Numbered from the stretch's first letter, positions 1-12,150 are shown. The stretch is 64,000 nucleotides of DNA from Crocodylus rhombifer (GCA_038503035.1 JAVSML010000998.1:62001-126000); one strand, 5' to 3'. Numbers and translations are program-made. Notes: generated by a model from the letters alone, not told the origin.

Positions 1-105
1 ATTAGTTTGTGCCCAAAAGCTTGCTAAGAAGAATTTTTCCAACTATTTGAGTTGGCCTAATAAAAGATTTCAGATTTACCAAAATAACCTTGTCTACCCA
101 ATGAA
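1..105 (+). repeat. Penelope-like 3' tail fragment
   Basis: The window opens inside a repeat carrying the phrase GTGCCCAAAAGCTTGC, then CCAACTATTTGAGTTGG and CCTAATAAAAGAT. The same phrases recur, in reverse orientation, at 27455-27570, and related versions occur at 17800-17960, 25083-25230, 29579-29680, 29845-30015 and 60505-60625. Such tails resemble the 3' ends of Penelope-like retroelements of reptiles; that family assignment is from memory of similar repeats. The left part lies outside the window. Confidence 0.6.
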
Positions 106-1555
106 TATAAACCACTTGTAGGTGATATGTAAATGCATAGTGTTGTTGCAGAAACGGAGCAAAGAAAAATATTTTACTGAAATATTGAAAGAACTCTCTT
201 GGCTTATCTACACAAAGTAGTAGCTATCTACGTAACATCATGTTTTTAAATTAATTTAGTTAAAAGTGCCAGCTGAGTTTTGCACAATTTTTTTAATTCA
301 AGCTCTCAAAGCTAAAGCAAGGGTGTCCTCCAACAGGTCTGCAAACAAATTTTTAAATTGATTTTTATTCATTCCCAATTTCCATGAATGGTCTTGACTA
401 TAGCACCCAAAAGAATAATATTAGCAGACAGACCATTTACACGAGTTGTTTGTTAGATATTGGTGGATGTATCGTTATAAAGTTGAGGGGGGTTTTTTTC
501 CTCCTGTGATAAATACATGCAGGCTCATTCTTTGGGCCAATTCTTTCCATGTGGTAAATGCTTCTTTTAAAAAATGCCCTTATGTGCTAATAAAGCTGGT
601 AATACGTTGCTAAATGCTGAACCTATCAACATCAAACATTCGGGGGGTTAGTGCACAGTTATACAAGGTTTATCCTGGTCTGACTTGTGGTGCTAATGTT
701 ACCATAGGTGGATCCTATTTTGATGCATATATTCTGAAAGAAATATTAAACCTTGGATGCAGAGTTATCCCACTGAGTACATGTGTCACCTCTGACTATT
801 TTGAAAGCAATGCTGATTGAGGAACTGATGAGACCTGGAATCAAAGTGGTCAGCTTTTACTATTAACATCTGGATGGGTTTGCAAGGAATATCAGCATGG
901 AGATTGTAAAACCATGTTGTTTGTGGGTTTAGAAAGACTTAAAATACAGATATGAAGGCGAAGTATCAGAAAAGTAGGGGTTTTTGAGGGACTACAAGCT
1001 TTAGGCCTGCAAGGTTCCTTTATCCTTAATGTAAAATAAGCAAACTGATTCCTTTGACAGCCTGTTTGGAAAATGGGGAGATAAAGGGTAATCCAGAGTT
1101 AAAATCTTAATGTCAAAGGCCAGTGTGGAATGATTTTTTTTTTTTTTGAAAAAGTTATTAACCTTTCAATCCAAATAGTTACTATAGAAAAAAACAGTCT
1201 TTAATACTATTGGCTACCAGTGCTATCACACTACAAAATCTGTTTGGCTTTTTCCCACCTAGTGTACTATATTTGAAGAGGGGTTACCACAAGATTTCTC
1301 TGAAATATTACTAACCTAGATTTCTAACATGTGCTTATCATAATTAATGTATGCTGTGGAAAACATTCACCTCCCTAGAGAGGGAAAGAAAATCAATACC
1401 AAGTGAGTGTAACAAACCAAACTAATCAAAACCACTCATTTTCTGAGGCATATGGCTCATTGTCAATCCAGGTAAAAATGTGCAATAGCTAATTTGGGAT
1501 CATGCTTCATTTTTCAGGTCTCAGTTCACTTTCCATCTCTGTGCTTTTATCATGT
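106..1555. other. No gene seen; AT-rich unassigned DNA
   Basis: I see no convincing exon, RNA gene or recognisable repeat. A 68-codon open frame at 614-820 has no recognisable motif and no supporting context. Only short homopolymer runs, such as the T-run near 1134-1147, stand out. Confidence 0.5.
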
Positions 1556-1609
1556 TTAAAGTGTGTTGTATTGCTAAATTGCCCCATAGTCACCCTATGT
1601 ATTAGCCAA

Positions 1610-3092
1610 TATCCATAAATCTGGCAACCCAGGAGACCCATTGTCTCTAGCATTGGCAAGATCACAGAGGGAGTTTCTGGTTATGTTGACTCTATATCCT
1701 ATTCCAGTATGCCACTGGAGCTACCAACTGCTTAAAAGACACCACATATTTCTTAAAGAAATTGGCCTTCATTGACAAGCCCCCAGCTAATACCATATTA
1801 GCTACCGTGGATATCACATCTCATCATTTCCCACTTTCTCTCATAGCTCCAAGGTTGTATTAGCTAGATCTCTTCAATGAAAGTCCACCCACAGCCCATT
1901 TGACCAAATATACCCTCTTCTTGATATCCTATATTAATTTATGAATTCACATTTTTTATATCTTCATGTGAAATACATCAACTGTATTTTCAGCTTTGTC
2001 ATCTGCACATTCATTAGCATATTACAGGCCATAAAGAACACAATGCCCAATGAGAACACTGCTTCTGTTTTCACTACAATTTCTTGCTTTGTCTTCATGC
2101 AACTATTTCAGGTTTGGGGACTCTCTATACTTACAAATGAATGGCAATGCCAAAGGCACATGTATGGCCTCCAAATGTGACAGTGAATTTATGACACAAA
2201 TTGAAGTCTATTTTCTCTGCAGCTGCTCTCACATTCCCTGATCTACCCAGGGTGCATTGATGATATCTTCATTAAATGGACACATGGGATGGAATTTCTA
2301 GAGAAATTTCACCAAGACTTCCATGCCTTCATCAGACTAGCTCTGTAATACTCCACACAGTAGATTCATTTCCTAGACACTACAATGAAGGTTTAAAATG
2401 GCCACATCACCTCCACATTGTATCAGAAACCAACCAACTACCATGCCTACCTTCATGCTAAAGTCAGATCTTCCTCCAACTTACTACAGTACCAACCCTG
2501 AAACCAGAACAAAAAAATACCTCTGTCACATACAGCCATAAGCATGAATGCTGTGGACATATCATCAATGACCTCCACCCCTCCTGGGAAATGAAAACAT
2601 ATCAAGGTACGTGTCCAGCCTTGTCTTAGAGACAGCCCCCTAAACTCAAACAGCATCTCTCAGGCAACAGACTAGCCAATTCTTATATTCACCAAGGCAC
2701 CAGGTCTTGCAGCAGATGCAAATGCAAGCAGTGTCTCTTTATCAGTACAGACTACATCATCACTGAACCAAATAGCGTGGGTTATAATATCTGAGGTTCA
2801 TTCATCTGCTTACAGTACTCCCCTGCTACATTGGACAGATCAGGTGATTCCTACATGTAAGAGGGAATACCAGTCTGACATCAGCTCTAGAAAGACACAT
2901 GAGCCTGTGGCAGAACACTTTAATGTCCCTGGACAGTTCATCACTGGGCTCAGAGTAGCTGTTCTTAGACAACAAAACTTTAAAAAAAAACTTGAATTAA
3001 AAATTACAGAAGAAGAAATCATCCACAGATTGGATTGTGTTATATATGGTCTAAACAGGGACTGCAGGTTCTTAACCCATTACCTAGATTAG
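1610..3092 (+). pseudogene. PLE reverse transcriptase / GIY-YIG pseudogene
   Basis: This is the broken coding part of the Penelope-like element. The RT palm is represented by the DD-containing CIDDIF motif, where PLEs usually have Y or C before IDD. The C-terminal 82-codon open frame at 2844-3092 retains the end of the nuclease domain, including EPVAEHFNVPGQF and a terminal GLNRDCRFLTHY that resembles the conserved PLE C-terminus. In-frame stops occur in the RT (for example after FIRLAL), within the linker after GYNI, and at the YIG region. An intact PLE protein would add new copies by target-primed reverse transcription; this copy cannot. Neighbouring sequence is LINE debris, so there is no host context. 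Confidence 0.8.
1851..2026 (-). repeat. Antisense LINE fragment inside the PLE
   Basis: About 175 bases starting AAGGTTGTATTAGCTAGA align well, with many substitutions, to 3645-3827. The second copy continues into antisense CR1/L3-like LINE sequence. It lies between two parts of the PLE reverse transcriptase, so it is probably an insertion into it. Confidence 0.6.
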
Positions 3093-3102
3093 ATTAGATT
3101 AG
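3085..3102. repeat. Short (GATTA)n array
   Basis: About three and a half tandem GATTA units directly follow the PLE reading frame, as simple repeats often do at retroelement 3' ends. Confidence 0.8.
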
Positions 3103-3644
3103 TTCTGGTGACCCCCTTTGTACTTGTATGTTTATTACTCGTTTGCCTTACCCAGCATTGTCCCTCACCTCACTATCCCCTTCTTTCCTCCCTCCTGTCC
3201 CGGTCTTTTGTATTCAAAGCACTCTTGCTCTATTTCATAGCTTGATCTGTGCATGTCCTCTTAGAACATCTGATGAAGCAAATTCAGGCTCACAAAAGCT
3301 TATGAATCTCTGGTTTAGTCTACACCATGCATCTCTATCAGGCCTTCTAACCACATAGTCAGTCAGACAGTTCAGGATAGTCTTGGCCAGCTTTTACTCA
3401 GCATGTTTTCTGAGGAAATTTCAGGTTTTTCTCCCTTGACTTAGTGGTACTTATTTACTTGGAGCTGATATCAATATATCCAACAGCCATTTTGATGCCT
3501 TTGCCTTTGATCTAAAATAAAATTGAAGATGAACTTAACATTGAATGATTAACTACCTAGATTTTCATAGGTTGCAAAGAACATGCGAGAAACCGGTACT
3601 ACATCAAATCTTCAAGCCAAGTTTAACCTTTCTGTCATATCTGC

Positions 3645-4260
3645 AAGGTTGTATTAGCTAGAACCATTCAATGAAATCTACCTACTGCCCATTTGACCAC
3701 ATAACCCCTCACCTTACTGTCCTCTGTTAATTTGTGAACTCGGATTTAAAAATCTTAATGAGAAAGGTATCAATTGTATTTTCAACTTTGTCATCAGCAC
3801 ATTTCCTTAGCATATTTGTCCCACATATTTGTCAAAGTCAATAATGAAGGTTTTAAACCAATCTTTAAGGAATTCTACTAGCACGTTCCCCATGTCCAAT
3901 ACTTTCTTTTTCAAAAAACCTATCTTGATCTTCCTTTATCCAGTTTCATACTAGTTTTAAAGTTTTTCTGCTAATCATCAAATTCTCCAGTTTAATTTCC
4001 TATGTTATGTCCTATCAACCGCTTTACTAAAATCCAGGTGAATTAGAGCTGCCCATTTCTTTCAGTTTATCTCAGCAGTGAAAGGAACGAGGTTAATGTA
4101 GCATGCCCATTCTGGTAAACCCATAATGCATTTTATCCCACTTTACTGATTCTTTCTTTGAGAGTTCTTCTAAAGATATGCTTGCTAATAAAGTCAACTA
4201 ATGGGCTGGTAGTTCCTCACATGTTCCTTAAGTATATTTCATATAAATATACACATTTGG
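3645..4260 (-). repeat. Antisense CR1/L3-like LINE fragment
   Basis: The plus strand reads like the complement of a CR1-type reverse transcriptase: GTCATCAGCACATTTCC corresponds to the ADDT active-site region and is followed by text equivalent to the sequence just upstream of it. It is old and heavily mutated. The exact LINE clade (CR1 or L3) is not resolved by eye. The bases from 3336 to 3644 and 4261 to 4565 hold nothing I can assign. Confidence 0.6.
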
Positions 4261-4569
4261 ATCCCCCTGACTTGACAGATTTATTTAAAATCCTTCCTTA
4301 CATAAGTGCAATTTCATAGGCCAATTATTTCAGAATTCTGAGATCGGATGTGGTAATGTCACATCAGCTTCACAGTGGAAGCACAATGAAAAGAATTGAC
4401 TGCTCAAGATGAAGAGAGCATAAAATATCAGTCTCATTCTCTTTAGTCCCCCTGTCTGACTGTAAATATGGCAAAGGGTTAATTTAGTGTTTGGGTTATA
4501 CCTAGACTATTTTAATCTCTGTCTTATCCTCATTGCATAGCATCCCCACTTCTTACTTTGTACTTACAT

Positions 4570-6056
4570 AAAAGCTGGACAAATATGAGTCAATGAGGCC
4601 AGATGGGATCCACCCAAAGGTACGGAGGGAGTTGGCTGATCAGGAGACTGGATGACTGGAAAATGGAATGGAATGGAAAACAAGAAAAGAAAAAAGAAGG
4701 ATCCAGGGAACTACAGACCAGTCAGCCTCACCTCAGTTCCTAGAAAAAATCATAAAGCAGATCCTCAAGGTATCCATTTCTAAGCAGTTGGAGGAAAAGA
4801 AGGTGATTAGGAACAGTCAACATGGATTCAGCAAGGGCGAGTCATACCTAATGAACCTGATATGCCTTCTATGACAAGGTGACTGGCTTTGTCGATGTGG
4901 GCACACCATTGAATGTGATATACCTTGATTTTTAGCAAGGCTGTTGTTATGGTCTACAACATTCTCACAGGCAAGCTAAGGAAGTATGGGCTGGATGAAT
5001 GGACTGTAAGGTGGATAGAAAACTGGCTGGAACCAAGGTATTAATCAGTGGCTTGATACCTAGTTGGCATCTGGTATCAAGTGGAATGCCCCAGGGGTCA
5101 GTCCCATGCCTGATTTTGTTCAATGTCTTCATCAACAACCTGGAAGATGGAGTAGAGTGCACCCTCATGAAGTTTTCAGATGACACCAAACTGGGGGGAA
5201 TAATATGTATGCTGGAGGGTAGGGCTAGGATTCAGAGGGACCTAGAGAAATTGGAGGATTGAGCCAAAACAAATCTCATGAGGTTCAACAAGGGCAAGTG
5301 CAAAGTTCTGCACTTGGGATGGAAAAATCCCGTGAATCGGTACAGGATTGACTGGCTGAATAGTAGCTCTGTAGAAAAGGGCGTGGGGGTTACAGTGGAC
5401 AAGCTAAATATGAGCCAGTAGTGTGTTCTTGTTGCCAAGAAGGCTAACGGCATAATGGACTGCATCGGTAGGAGTACTGCTAGTAGGTCAAGGGAAGTGA
5501 TTATTCCCCTCTATTCAGCACTGGTGAGGAATAGAGTACTCTGAAGTACTGTGTTCAGTTTTGGGACCCCACTACAGAAAGGATGGACAAACTGGAGGCT
5601 CCAGTGGAGGGCAACAAAAATGGTAAGAGGCCTGGGGCACATGACTTCTGAGGAAGGACGGAGCAAGTTGGGCTTATTTAGTTGAGAGAAGAAGAGACTG
5701 AGATGGGATTTAATAGTAACCTTCAACTACCTGAAGGATGGTTCCAAAGAGGATGGAGCTAGACTGTTCTCAGTGATGGCAGATGACAGAACAAGAAGCA
5801 ATGGTCTCAAGTTGCAGCAAGGGAAGTTTAGGTTAGATATAAGCAAGAATTTTCTTACTAGGAGGGCAGTAAAATGCTGGAAGAGGTTACCCAGAAAGGT
5901 GGTGGAATCTCCATCCTTGGAGGTTTTTAAGACCCAGCTAGATAAAGATATGGGTGAATGATCTAGTTGGGGGTGATCCTGCCTTGAGCAGGGGGATGAA
6001 CTAAATGACCTCCAGAGGTCCCTTCCAACCCTAATTTTCTATTATTATATTATTAC
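4570..6056 (+). mobile_element. CR1 LINE, 5'-truncated (RT and 3' end)
   Basis: A 5'-truncated CR1 copy. Near 4590 the sequence encodes the RT region beginning with the GP-D-HP-V-REL type motif. At 4999-5262 there is GMPQGSV followed by FSDDTKLGG, a variant of the CR1 FADDT catalytic box. Later segments match the C-terminal RT region (5773-5961, RAVKCWKRLPRKVVESPSLEVFKTQLDKD). The 3' end reads GGTCCCTTCCAACCCTAATTTTC and finishes in short ATT-rich repeats, as CR1 ends do. Several frameshifts and stops, for example after LEKLED, leave no intact ORF. It is less decayed than the copy at 8.8-11.4 kb. Confidence 0.92.
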
Positions 6057-6912
6057 AGCCTATTACACTATTCCATATTCCAATCTAGCCTCTATAATTC
6101 TACTTTCCGAAAGTCATTCTATTTTCCAAACCCCTGATCATTTTTACTTTCTTCCTCTTTTTAAGGGAGAATTATATTCCTCTTGTTCAATTAACTCTCT
6201 GCTTCATGAGTATTTCAACATCAATCATGATGATATAATCATTTATACCTGTTGTACTATCTCTTAAAGAAGCAAGGGAGTGAATGTTATTATGTAATCA
6301 AAGGAAATATAAATGTTACCACATTTGTATTAAAGCTCTGGTACTAGACAATATATGAAATACAATATTAAAAATAATGGCATTGTATGGGTTTGACTAT
6401 AAACATCTCTGTTACTAATCTTGAAAAATAGAGAAAAACAATATTACTATAAACCAGGGAAATTGTGACCTTGGAGGCTACGCCAGTTATTTCTAAGATA
6501 ACCCAGGATTTTTCTATGAAGTTGTGTTATTAATGCTTTTTAATATCAATTTTATGCCTACTGACATAAAACTCTTCCTATGATGGCAATGGGAGCATCT
6601 AAAACAGTAATTCTCCCGTATTCAAAAGTTTGAAGGTGCTTGCTGCTTAAAACAGCTTTTTGCAATACATGTTGCTCCAAAGAATGCTGATACCTCTATT
6701 TATTATTAAAAATAACTTACAACAGCTTATCAGGAACACTTAAATGTCACTGATAAGTCTCATGGGGAATTTTAATTAATATATTCAGTACTTTCTTCAG
6801 AAATTGCAACAAATGTATACGTTAAAATTGAAAGGAAAACTGCCAAACTACTCTTACAACTATTCCAAAAGATTGTAGAGAAACTTAAAAACATAAAATG
6901 AGGACGTTTTAG
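6057..6912. other. No gene seen; AT-rich unassigned DNA
   Basis: Between the CR1 3' end and the next MITE I recognise no coding, RNA or repeat signature. Confidence 0.5.
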
Positions 6913-7669
6913 TAGGAGTGTGTGAAACAGGCCATATTCAATTCAGATTCAGCCCAAATCAGGGAGCAGTGATCTGATTCATTGATTTGGATCACCGTCC
7001 TGATTTGATTCAGCTGAATCTGAAGATTCGATTCTGATTTAGAGAATCAACAATTTGGCCATAGACACAGCTTTAAATGTTTTTTCTTTATACCTCAAAG
7101 TACCAGGTATAGCTTGTGAATACTGCAACGGTGGGGCATATGGAGTGTCCCACAGAAGTGCAGGGGTCTTCCAGTCCACTTCTGGGTCCACTGCCAAGCA
7201 TACAAACCCCTGCCCTGCACCCCATCCAGCTCAGCAATCAGCTGTGGGATGACCCTGGATGCTCCCCCAGGCCCAGGAGGCACCAGTTACTGAGACAGGG
7301 GGTGGGAGGAGGGTCCCCCCTGCACTGCATGGTGGACCTGGAAGTGGACCAGAAGTGCTTTTGGTCCACTAATGGGTTTCCTGCCTAGTGCATGGGGGAC
7401 CCCCCCCCCACGCTCCTGTGGGACGCTTCATCTGCCCCAGCATCTCAGCATTCACGAGCTGCCAGGTACCTTGAGATATGGAGAAAAAACATTTAAAGCT
7501 TTATCTATGTCCAAATCATTGAATCTCTCCAAACTGCTTTTGGAGGGTTTTGACTTGATTTGGAGAGATTAAAGGGTCTCCTGATTTGATTTGATTTGGA
7601 GATTCAGTCACCGAATGAGGCCAAATCTCTGCCAAATTGAATCAGCGACCAAAGCTTCACATAGCTCTA
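6913..7669. mobile_element. hAT-type MITE, family A, with 8-bp TSD
   Basis: The 757-bp element begins TAGGAGTGTGTGAAAC and ends with the complement of TAGAGCTATGTGAAGC. It is flanked by CGTTTTAG (6905-6912) and CATTTTAG (7670-7677), an 8-bp target duplication with one mismatch, as for hAT transposons. The outer arms are AT-rich with repeated GATTCA/TGAATC words and are inverted relative to each other. The core is GC-rich and holds a near-perfect palindrome at 7344-7369. Related copies: 38093-38520, 56201-56895, and by ends only 22378-23161 and 63069-64000. No transposase is present, so it is non-autonomous. Confidence 0.85.
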
Positions 7670-7677
7670 CATTTTAG

Positions 7678-8800
7678 ATCTAAATGAAATATAGAGCATG
7701 GTATTATGAAAGAAAATTTCAAAATGAACTGTAGAATGGAACTTACAGTATTTTATATGTTAGATGTTCAAATTTGAGATGTGGGCATACTTATACAGGC
7801 ATGTTTCTATTTTATGTCTATAAAAGATGCTAGATGTTATAAATTAACTGAGGAAAAAACTGAAGCATCAGTTTTATATTTCTTATGCAGGTTTCTTTGA
7901 AAATATGCCTTAAAATATGACAGCCATGAAAGAAGAACAGAAAATCAACTGTGTCCTGATGTGCACTGGGCCAGGAGATAGCTGCCACTGCAGCCAGTAG
8001 AGCTCTCCTGGCCCCATATGCATTGGGACTGGCCCTGTGCCCCTTGTAAGCCCCCAGGCTAGCACCCAGGGGAGCCTGGAGCTTCCTGGCTGCTGCAGTG
8101 GTGCAAAGGAGAGCGGGAGCAGCCCTGTACTGGGCTGCTCCTGTTGGAAGCAACTTTACATCCAACAGGGTGCATTTGTAGACATTCTCCCAAGGAAGGC
8201 TTACTGAGCAGTATTTTACTGAGCAGTAAGCCTAAAGCACATTAATAGCACATGTGAATGCACGCCCTGAGGCTGAAAATAATCTTAAAAGCAGCAGAGA
8301 AATGCCCGTCAGAGTGGGATAAATTATTCTACCACTTCCACTGGGATAGATCAAGGATGAGTCTGCCAGAAAGAGGAAGATGTTCAAGAAAATAAAGTGA
8401 TTTTTCCCTGCAATTCTTCTGTTAATTAGAAAACAAAGAAGGCATGACTTCATAATGAAGAACAATAAACATGTCAATGGATGATGCTGTGAGGAAGGTT
8501 TTATGATATTCAGCCACTAGGAGGCATTCATAGAAAGACAACTTTATCATGGATAACATTACCAAAGTAGGATGGTACTCTCTAACAGCATTACTGAGAT
8601 CTCTATCCATATCCAAATCTGATAAGAGAGGTCAGATTTACTACAGTCATTTGATACAATTAATAATGTGAAGTTTAAACGAGGAACTAAGGGAGTAGAA
8701 TATGTAATCATCATATGTATATTTAAGACAAGGGGAAAAAAAGACAAGACATGAGTTAGAAATAAAAGATAAAAGTAGAGAGATCAAAAAAGAAGACAAG
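7678..8800. other. No gene seen; includes a short GC-rich block
   Basis: The block at about 7940-8190 is GC-rich with CTG/CAG-rich words and may be another MITE core, but I could not delimit terminal repeats. The rest is AT-rich and unassigned. Confidence 0.4.
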
Positions 8801-11420
8801 GGCAAATATTAATTGTACTAGGCAGGTTGATGGTACAGTTAGTGAAGATGCTGCATCTAATTTGACTAAGGAATCAAATAAGGACAGAGAGACATGGCTA
8901 AGACATTTGCACACTAATGAAAACTATGAGTAGCAAAAGGAAGTAAGACAACTGTTGCATGCCATGACACCAGACATAATATAGATAACAAAAATATAGC
9001 GTAATAGCAAGCTTGATTTCAGTATAGGTGTTGAATGGTATATGCTGTTCGGTAAAGGTAGGGGAGAAAAAAGATATTGAGTTTCATTTTACAGAAAAAT
9101 AGAAGGACTACCATGGATAAAATAATGTGGGTAAAATTCACTTGACAAAGGATCGTAAAAGAGATTTTATCAATAGAGTTAGTCTATTGACCTCTAAGGC
9201 CAGATTTGCAGATAGACTGAGAACTTGATAATGTTGTTAGAGACAAAAATGCTACTTGTAATTGTGTCATTATGGGAAACTTTTACATTCCAGATATAGA
9301 CTGCAGAGCAAAATATATTAAGGCATAGCCTAGTTATTCTTTCTATTTTAATATAAAAGCAGATAAATAATGAATGAACCAATGAAGATGACATTTTAAG
9401 CTTAGTTGTGGACAGATTAAAAGGAAATTTTAAGAAAATTGATCATAATAAATGTAGATCAAGTGATTGCAAGTCTGTTCCACTTAAATCAAGCAAAAGG
9501 ATAAAACAAGTATGTTATAATTAAGATTTTGTTTGAAATAGTCAATTGGACAGAACAGCTTTAGGACTTCTCAACTAGAAGTTCTGTTGTGGCAACTAGA
9601 AGTTCAAGGTTCAAAAACTCTCTTAAATTTGCATTCCGGGTTAGAGGAAAAACTAATACAGAAAGTCTCTACCTAATCAGGTGAATAACCATTTCAAACA
9701 AATATGAGTGAGCAAAAAGTATACAAAAAAAGAAAAAAGAACTGATCGGGGAAAAAAGTTTCAGCTTGTATGGAAGAAAGCAGGGATAAAGTCATATTTG
9801 CCAGAAATCAATCTGATTAGAATTTATAACATTAAATAAATGGAAAAAAATGGTCCTTTGGAAGATACCTAAAAGAGAAAAGAAAAAGAAGTAATAAGGG
9901 TAATATGCAAGTAGAATGGATGGTGTAGAGATAATCTAAACCTAGCCCCAAAACTAAAAAACTAAATGAATCTTTTTTCTTTCTTTTTAGTAAGGATGTT
10001 AATGGGAATGAGAGTATAAAAATGGAATTTATCACACCCTAAGTGGAGGAAACTACCTTCAAAGAGTTTAATATGCACATGTTGCAACATAGAGGATACT
10101 AGAAGAACGAGTATGTGAAATCACAAGTCTAGGAATTTTAATCAATCTATAAAACTAAATGGCTTGAGCACTATAGCACTTCTATTTAAGAAAGGGGACA
10201 GGGGTAAGAAGTGCCTTGGGCAACTGGAGACCCATTATGCTGACTACAATAGTATTCAAAAGAAAGAATAATTAAAGACCTGGAGGCTAATTGGCAATGA
10301 GTTAAAATGCAATGCAGTTTATCAAAAAATAAATGGACCTGATATGTATCTTTGATAAGATAGTAGACTTTCTAGGCAAAGAAAATCAATATTTCATCTA
10401 TCTGCACTTCAGTAAATCACCTGGTACAGTGCCACATAATTATTAGTTAAACAGGGGGAGATGGAAACTACTGCATGAATGTGGGGGTGGATAAAAAACT
10501 GACCAATGTGGATATGACAAGAAATTGTGCTACAAATAGAGCTTTTAGGCTGGAGGCAGGTTACTAGAGGAGATCCTTAACAATCCTTGTTCATATCCTG
10601 GGAATCTTTTCATTAATGGCTTGGCCATCAATATAGGTGTGTAGTAATTAAATGTTGATGACATCTAATTGGGAAGTACTGTCAATACATAGGAAGACTG
10701 AAATATCATACAAGAAGAATTGAATGATTTAGAGAGGTGAGGTAATACGAAGGCACGCTATGCAAGGTTATTCAGTTAAGAACTAATGACAATAATTTCT
10801 CCTATAACCTAGGTGCTCATGGTTGGAACAAGTGAGGAATAGAAAGACACAAGGGTATTAATCACAGGAAGACTAATTCATTAATGTGAAAGTGGCAAAT
10901 GTGATTCTTGGATGTATTAATACCACTGTATAGAACTGAGCTGCCCAACTGTCAGTTTGTGGGCTGCATGTAGCTCTAAAGCAGTTAACTTGCAGACACC
11001 AGGCTCCTGATCAGGGCACTTCTCTCCTATGCTCCTCCTGGTGCTACCACTGTGGTCTCTAGGCTCCATTTCACTTCTCCAGCTTCTGCTTCCTGCCCCT
11101 GTCCCTGTGGATGGGTCACTGTGGCCCATGAAGTGGAGAGGGCCCATGGTCAGGAGACTGGTGGACCCAGGGAACATATGCCCCTACACCTCAGTGGTTG
11201 GACAGTATAAGGTACTGGTATGACCACCTTTGCAATACTGTGTACAATTCTGGTATTTGTGTTCAAGGAAGATAGGTTTAAACTGGAACAGTGCAAAGAA
11301 AGGATTATAGGAAGAAAAAGAAAATTGGAGTTTATTTTCTGAGAGAAGTAAAAGACTTTAGCTTATTGTCAAGCTGGGATGTAGGTAGCCAAGTCTGAGG
11401 TCTCTCAGGGAATGAAGGTG
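8800..11420 (+). mobile_element. Ancient CR1-like LINE copy (EN and RT remnants)
   Basis: A heavily decayed LINE on the plus strand. Near 9267-9310 the text reads VIMGNFYIPDIDC, matching the APE endonuclease motif usually written GDFN-PDI-W. RT traces follow: a NWRPIM-like start near 10225, VDFLGKENQYFIYLHFSKSPGT near 10365-10430, and NVDDI near 10653, where CR1 has ADDT. The C-terminal trace YCVQFW lies near 11240. The order endonuclease then RT is as in CR1 ORF2. It is interrupted by a short hAT-like insertion at 10936-11204. Stops are frequent, so it is a fossil. Confidence 0.75.
10936..11204. mobile_element. Short hAT-like insertion in the old CR1
   Basis: CR1 RT sequence stops near 10935 and resumes near 11211 in the expected order. 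The insert has inverted ends containing CTGCCCAACTGTC and, as complement, CTGTCCAACCACT. Flanks GTATAGAA and GTATAAGG share 5 of 8 bases, as expected for an old 8-bp duplication. The exact ends could be a few bases off. Confidence 0.55.
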
Positions 11421-11424
11421 CTGA

Positions 11425-11695
11425 CCAGGATCAAAACGAGTGATTAAGTTGAGAGGTCAATCCAGGTCAGGAGGCCAGAGGTTCAATCTGACAGCAGCAT
11501 CTAGGAGCAAAGTGAGTAAAGAAGATGAAACTGAGAACAGAGCCAAGAAGCAAGTCAGAGAGAACAGCAAAATGGTCTTGAGTCAGTTATTTCCTGTTCC
11601 TGTGCAGGGATTTATATGGAGGAAGTGGAGTGCAGTGACAGGGAAAGGGCAGAGGGTTACACCTCACTGGATGCTTCAGTCCAGCCTTGCCCTTT
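11425..11695. other. Unassigned sequence
   Basis: A 94-codon open frame (11440-11724) is present, but it has no recognisable domain and lies between repeats. Confidence 0.4.
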
Positions 11696-11699
11696 CTGA

Positions 11700-12150
11700 G
11701 GCCCTTAGTACATGTTACACATAAGACATGATTAACCAGTTAACCATGTCCTAAGTTGTTACCCAGTCACACCTTAAAGCAATTGTGTGATTAAAAAAAG
11801 GAATAAGACAGAGTTATTACGCAAAAATGTGTGATACTCTGGGACTGGTTTTTAGCATACCATTAACTTGCTACGTGCCAGCGTAGGAGGAACCCAGGTT
11901 TGTGAAATGCTGCCCCTGCTGCGAGCCTCCTTAGTTACAGGGGTCACAGCAGTGGGAACAAGTGCAGGGGGTGCCCAAGATCACAATCCCAGGCTCCTCC
12001 TGCACCATCAGTAAGGCATGAGAGGCTTTTATGTTCAGTCCCACAATCACGCCTCCTACCATATACGTGTCATGGAAGGAGGCATGATTGTGTGGATCAC
12101 AGATCAGATCCTATCACGCCATTACCTGAATGTCTAGAGGGAGCCTTATT
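11700..12150. mobile_element. MITE, family B (degenerate copy)
   Basis: This shares its layout with the copy at 20407-21012: a left end with TACATGTTACA, an internal palindrome (11725-11750, arms GACATGATTAAC and GTTAACCATGTC with one mismatch), GTGGATCACAGATCAGATCC near the right, and a right end TACCTGAATGTCTAGAGG. Terminal bases are decayed and no target duplication is visible. Confidence 0.6.

Larger units (their letters stand above)
1560..3335 (+). mobile_element. Degenerate Penelope-like retroelement (RT + GIY-YIG)
   Basis: A decayed Penelope-like element (PLE) can be followed across three frames. In order I see GRPIVS near 1635, CLKDTTYFLKK from 1729, a segment with YLQMNGNAKGT near 2130, the catalytic-type motif CIDDIFIKWTHG near 2253, YQKPTNYHAYLHAK near 2425, a cysteine-rich linker near 2707-2740 and a YIG motif near 2830 followed by a GIY-YIG-like C-terminus to 3092. 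This order, with RT followed by a GIY-YIG nuclease, is characteristic of PLEs. The phrase ACATCTGATGAAGC followed by AAAGCTTATG near 3270-3305 matches the usual PLE 3' tail. Stops and frameshifts make it non-functional. An antisense LINE piece interrupts it at about 1851-2026. The 5' boundary is approximate. Confidence 0.82.

Noticed and set aside
614..820. 68-codon frame as a possible host exon
   Set aside because: No motif, no clear splice sites and no similarity I can recognise; open frames this long are expected by chance.
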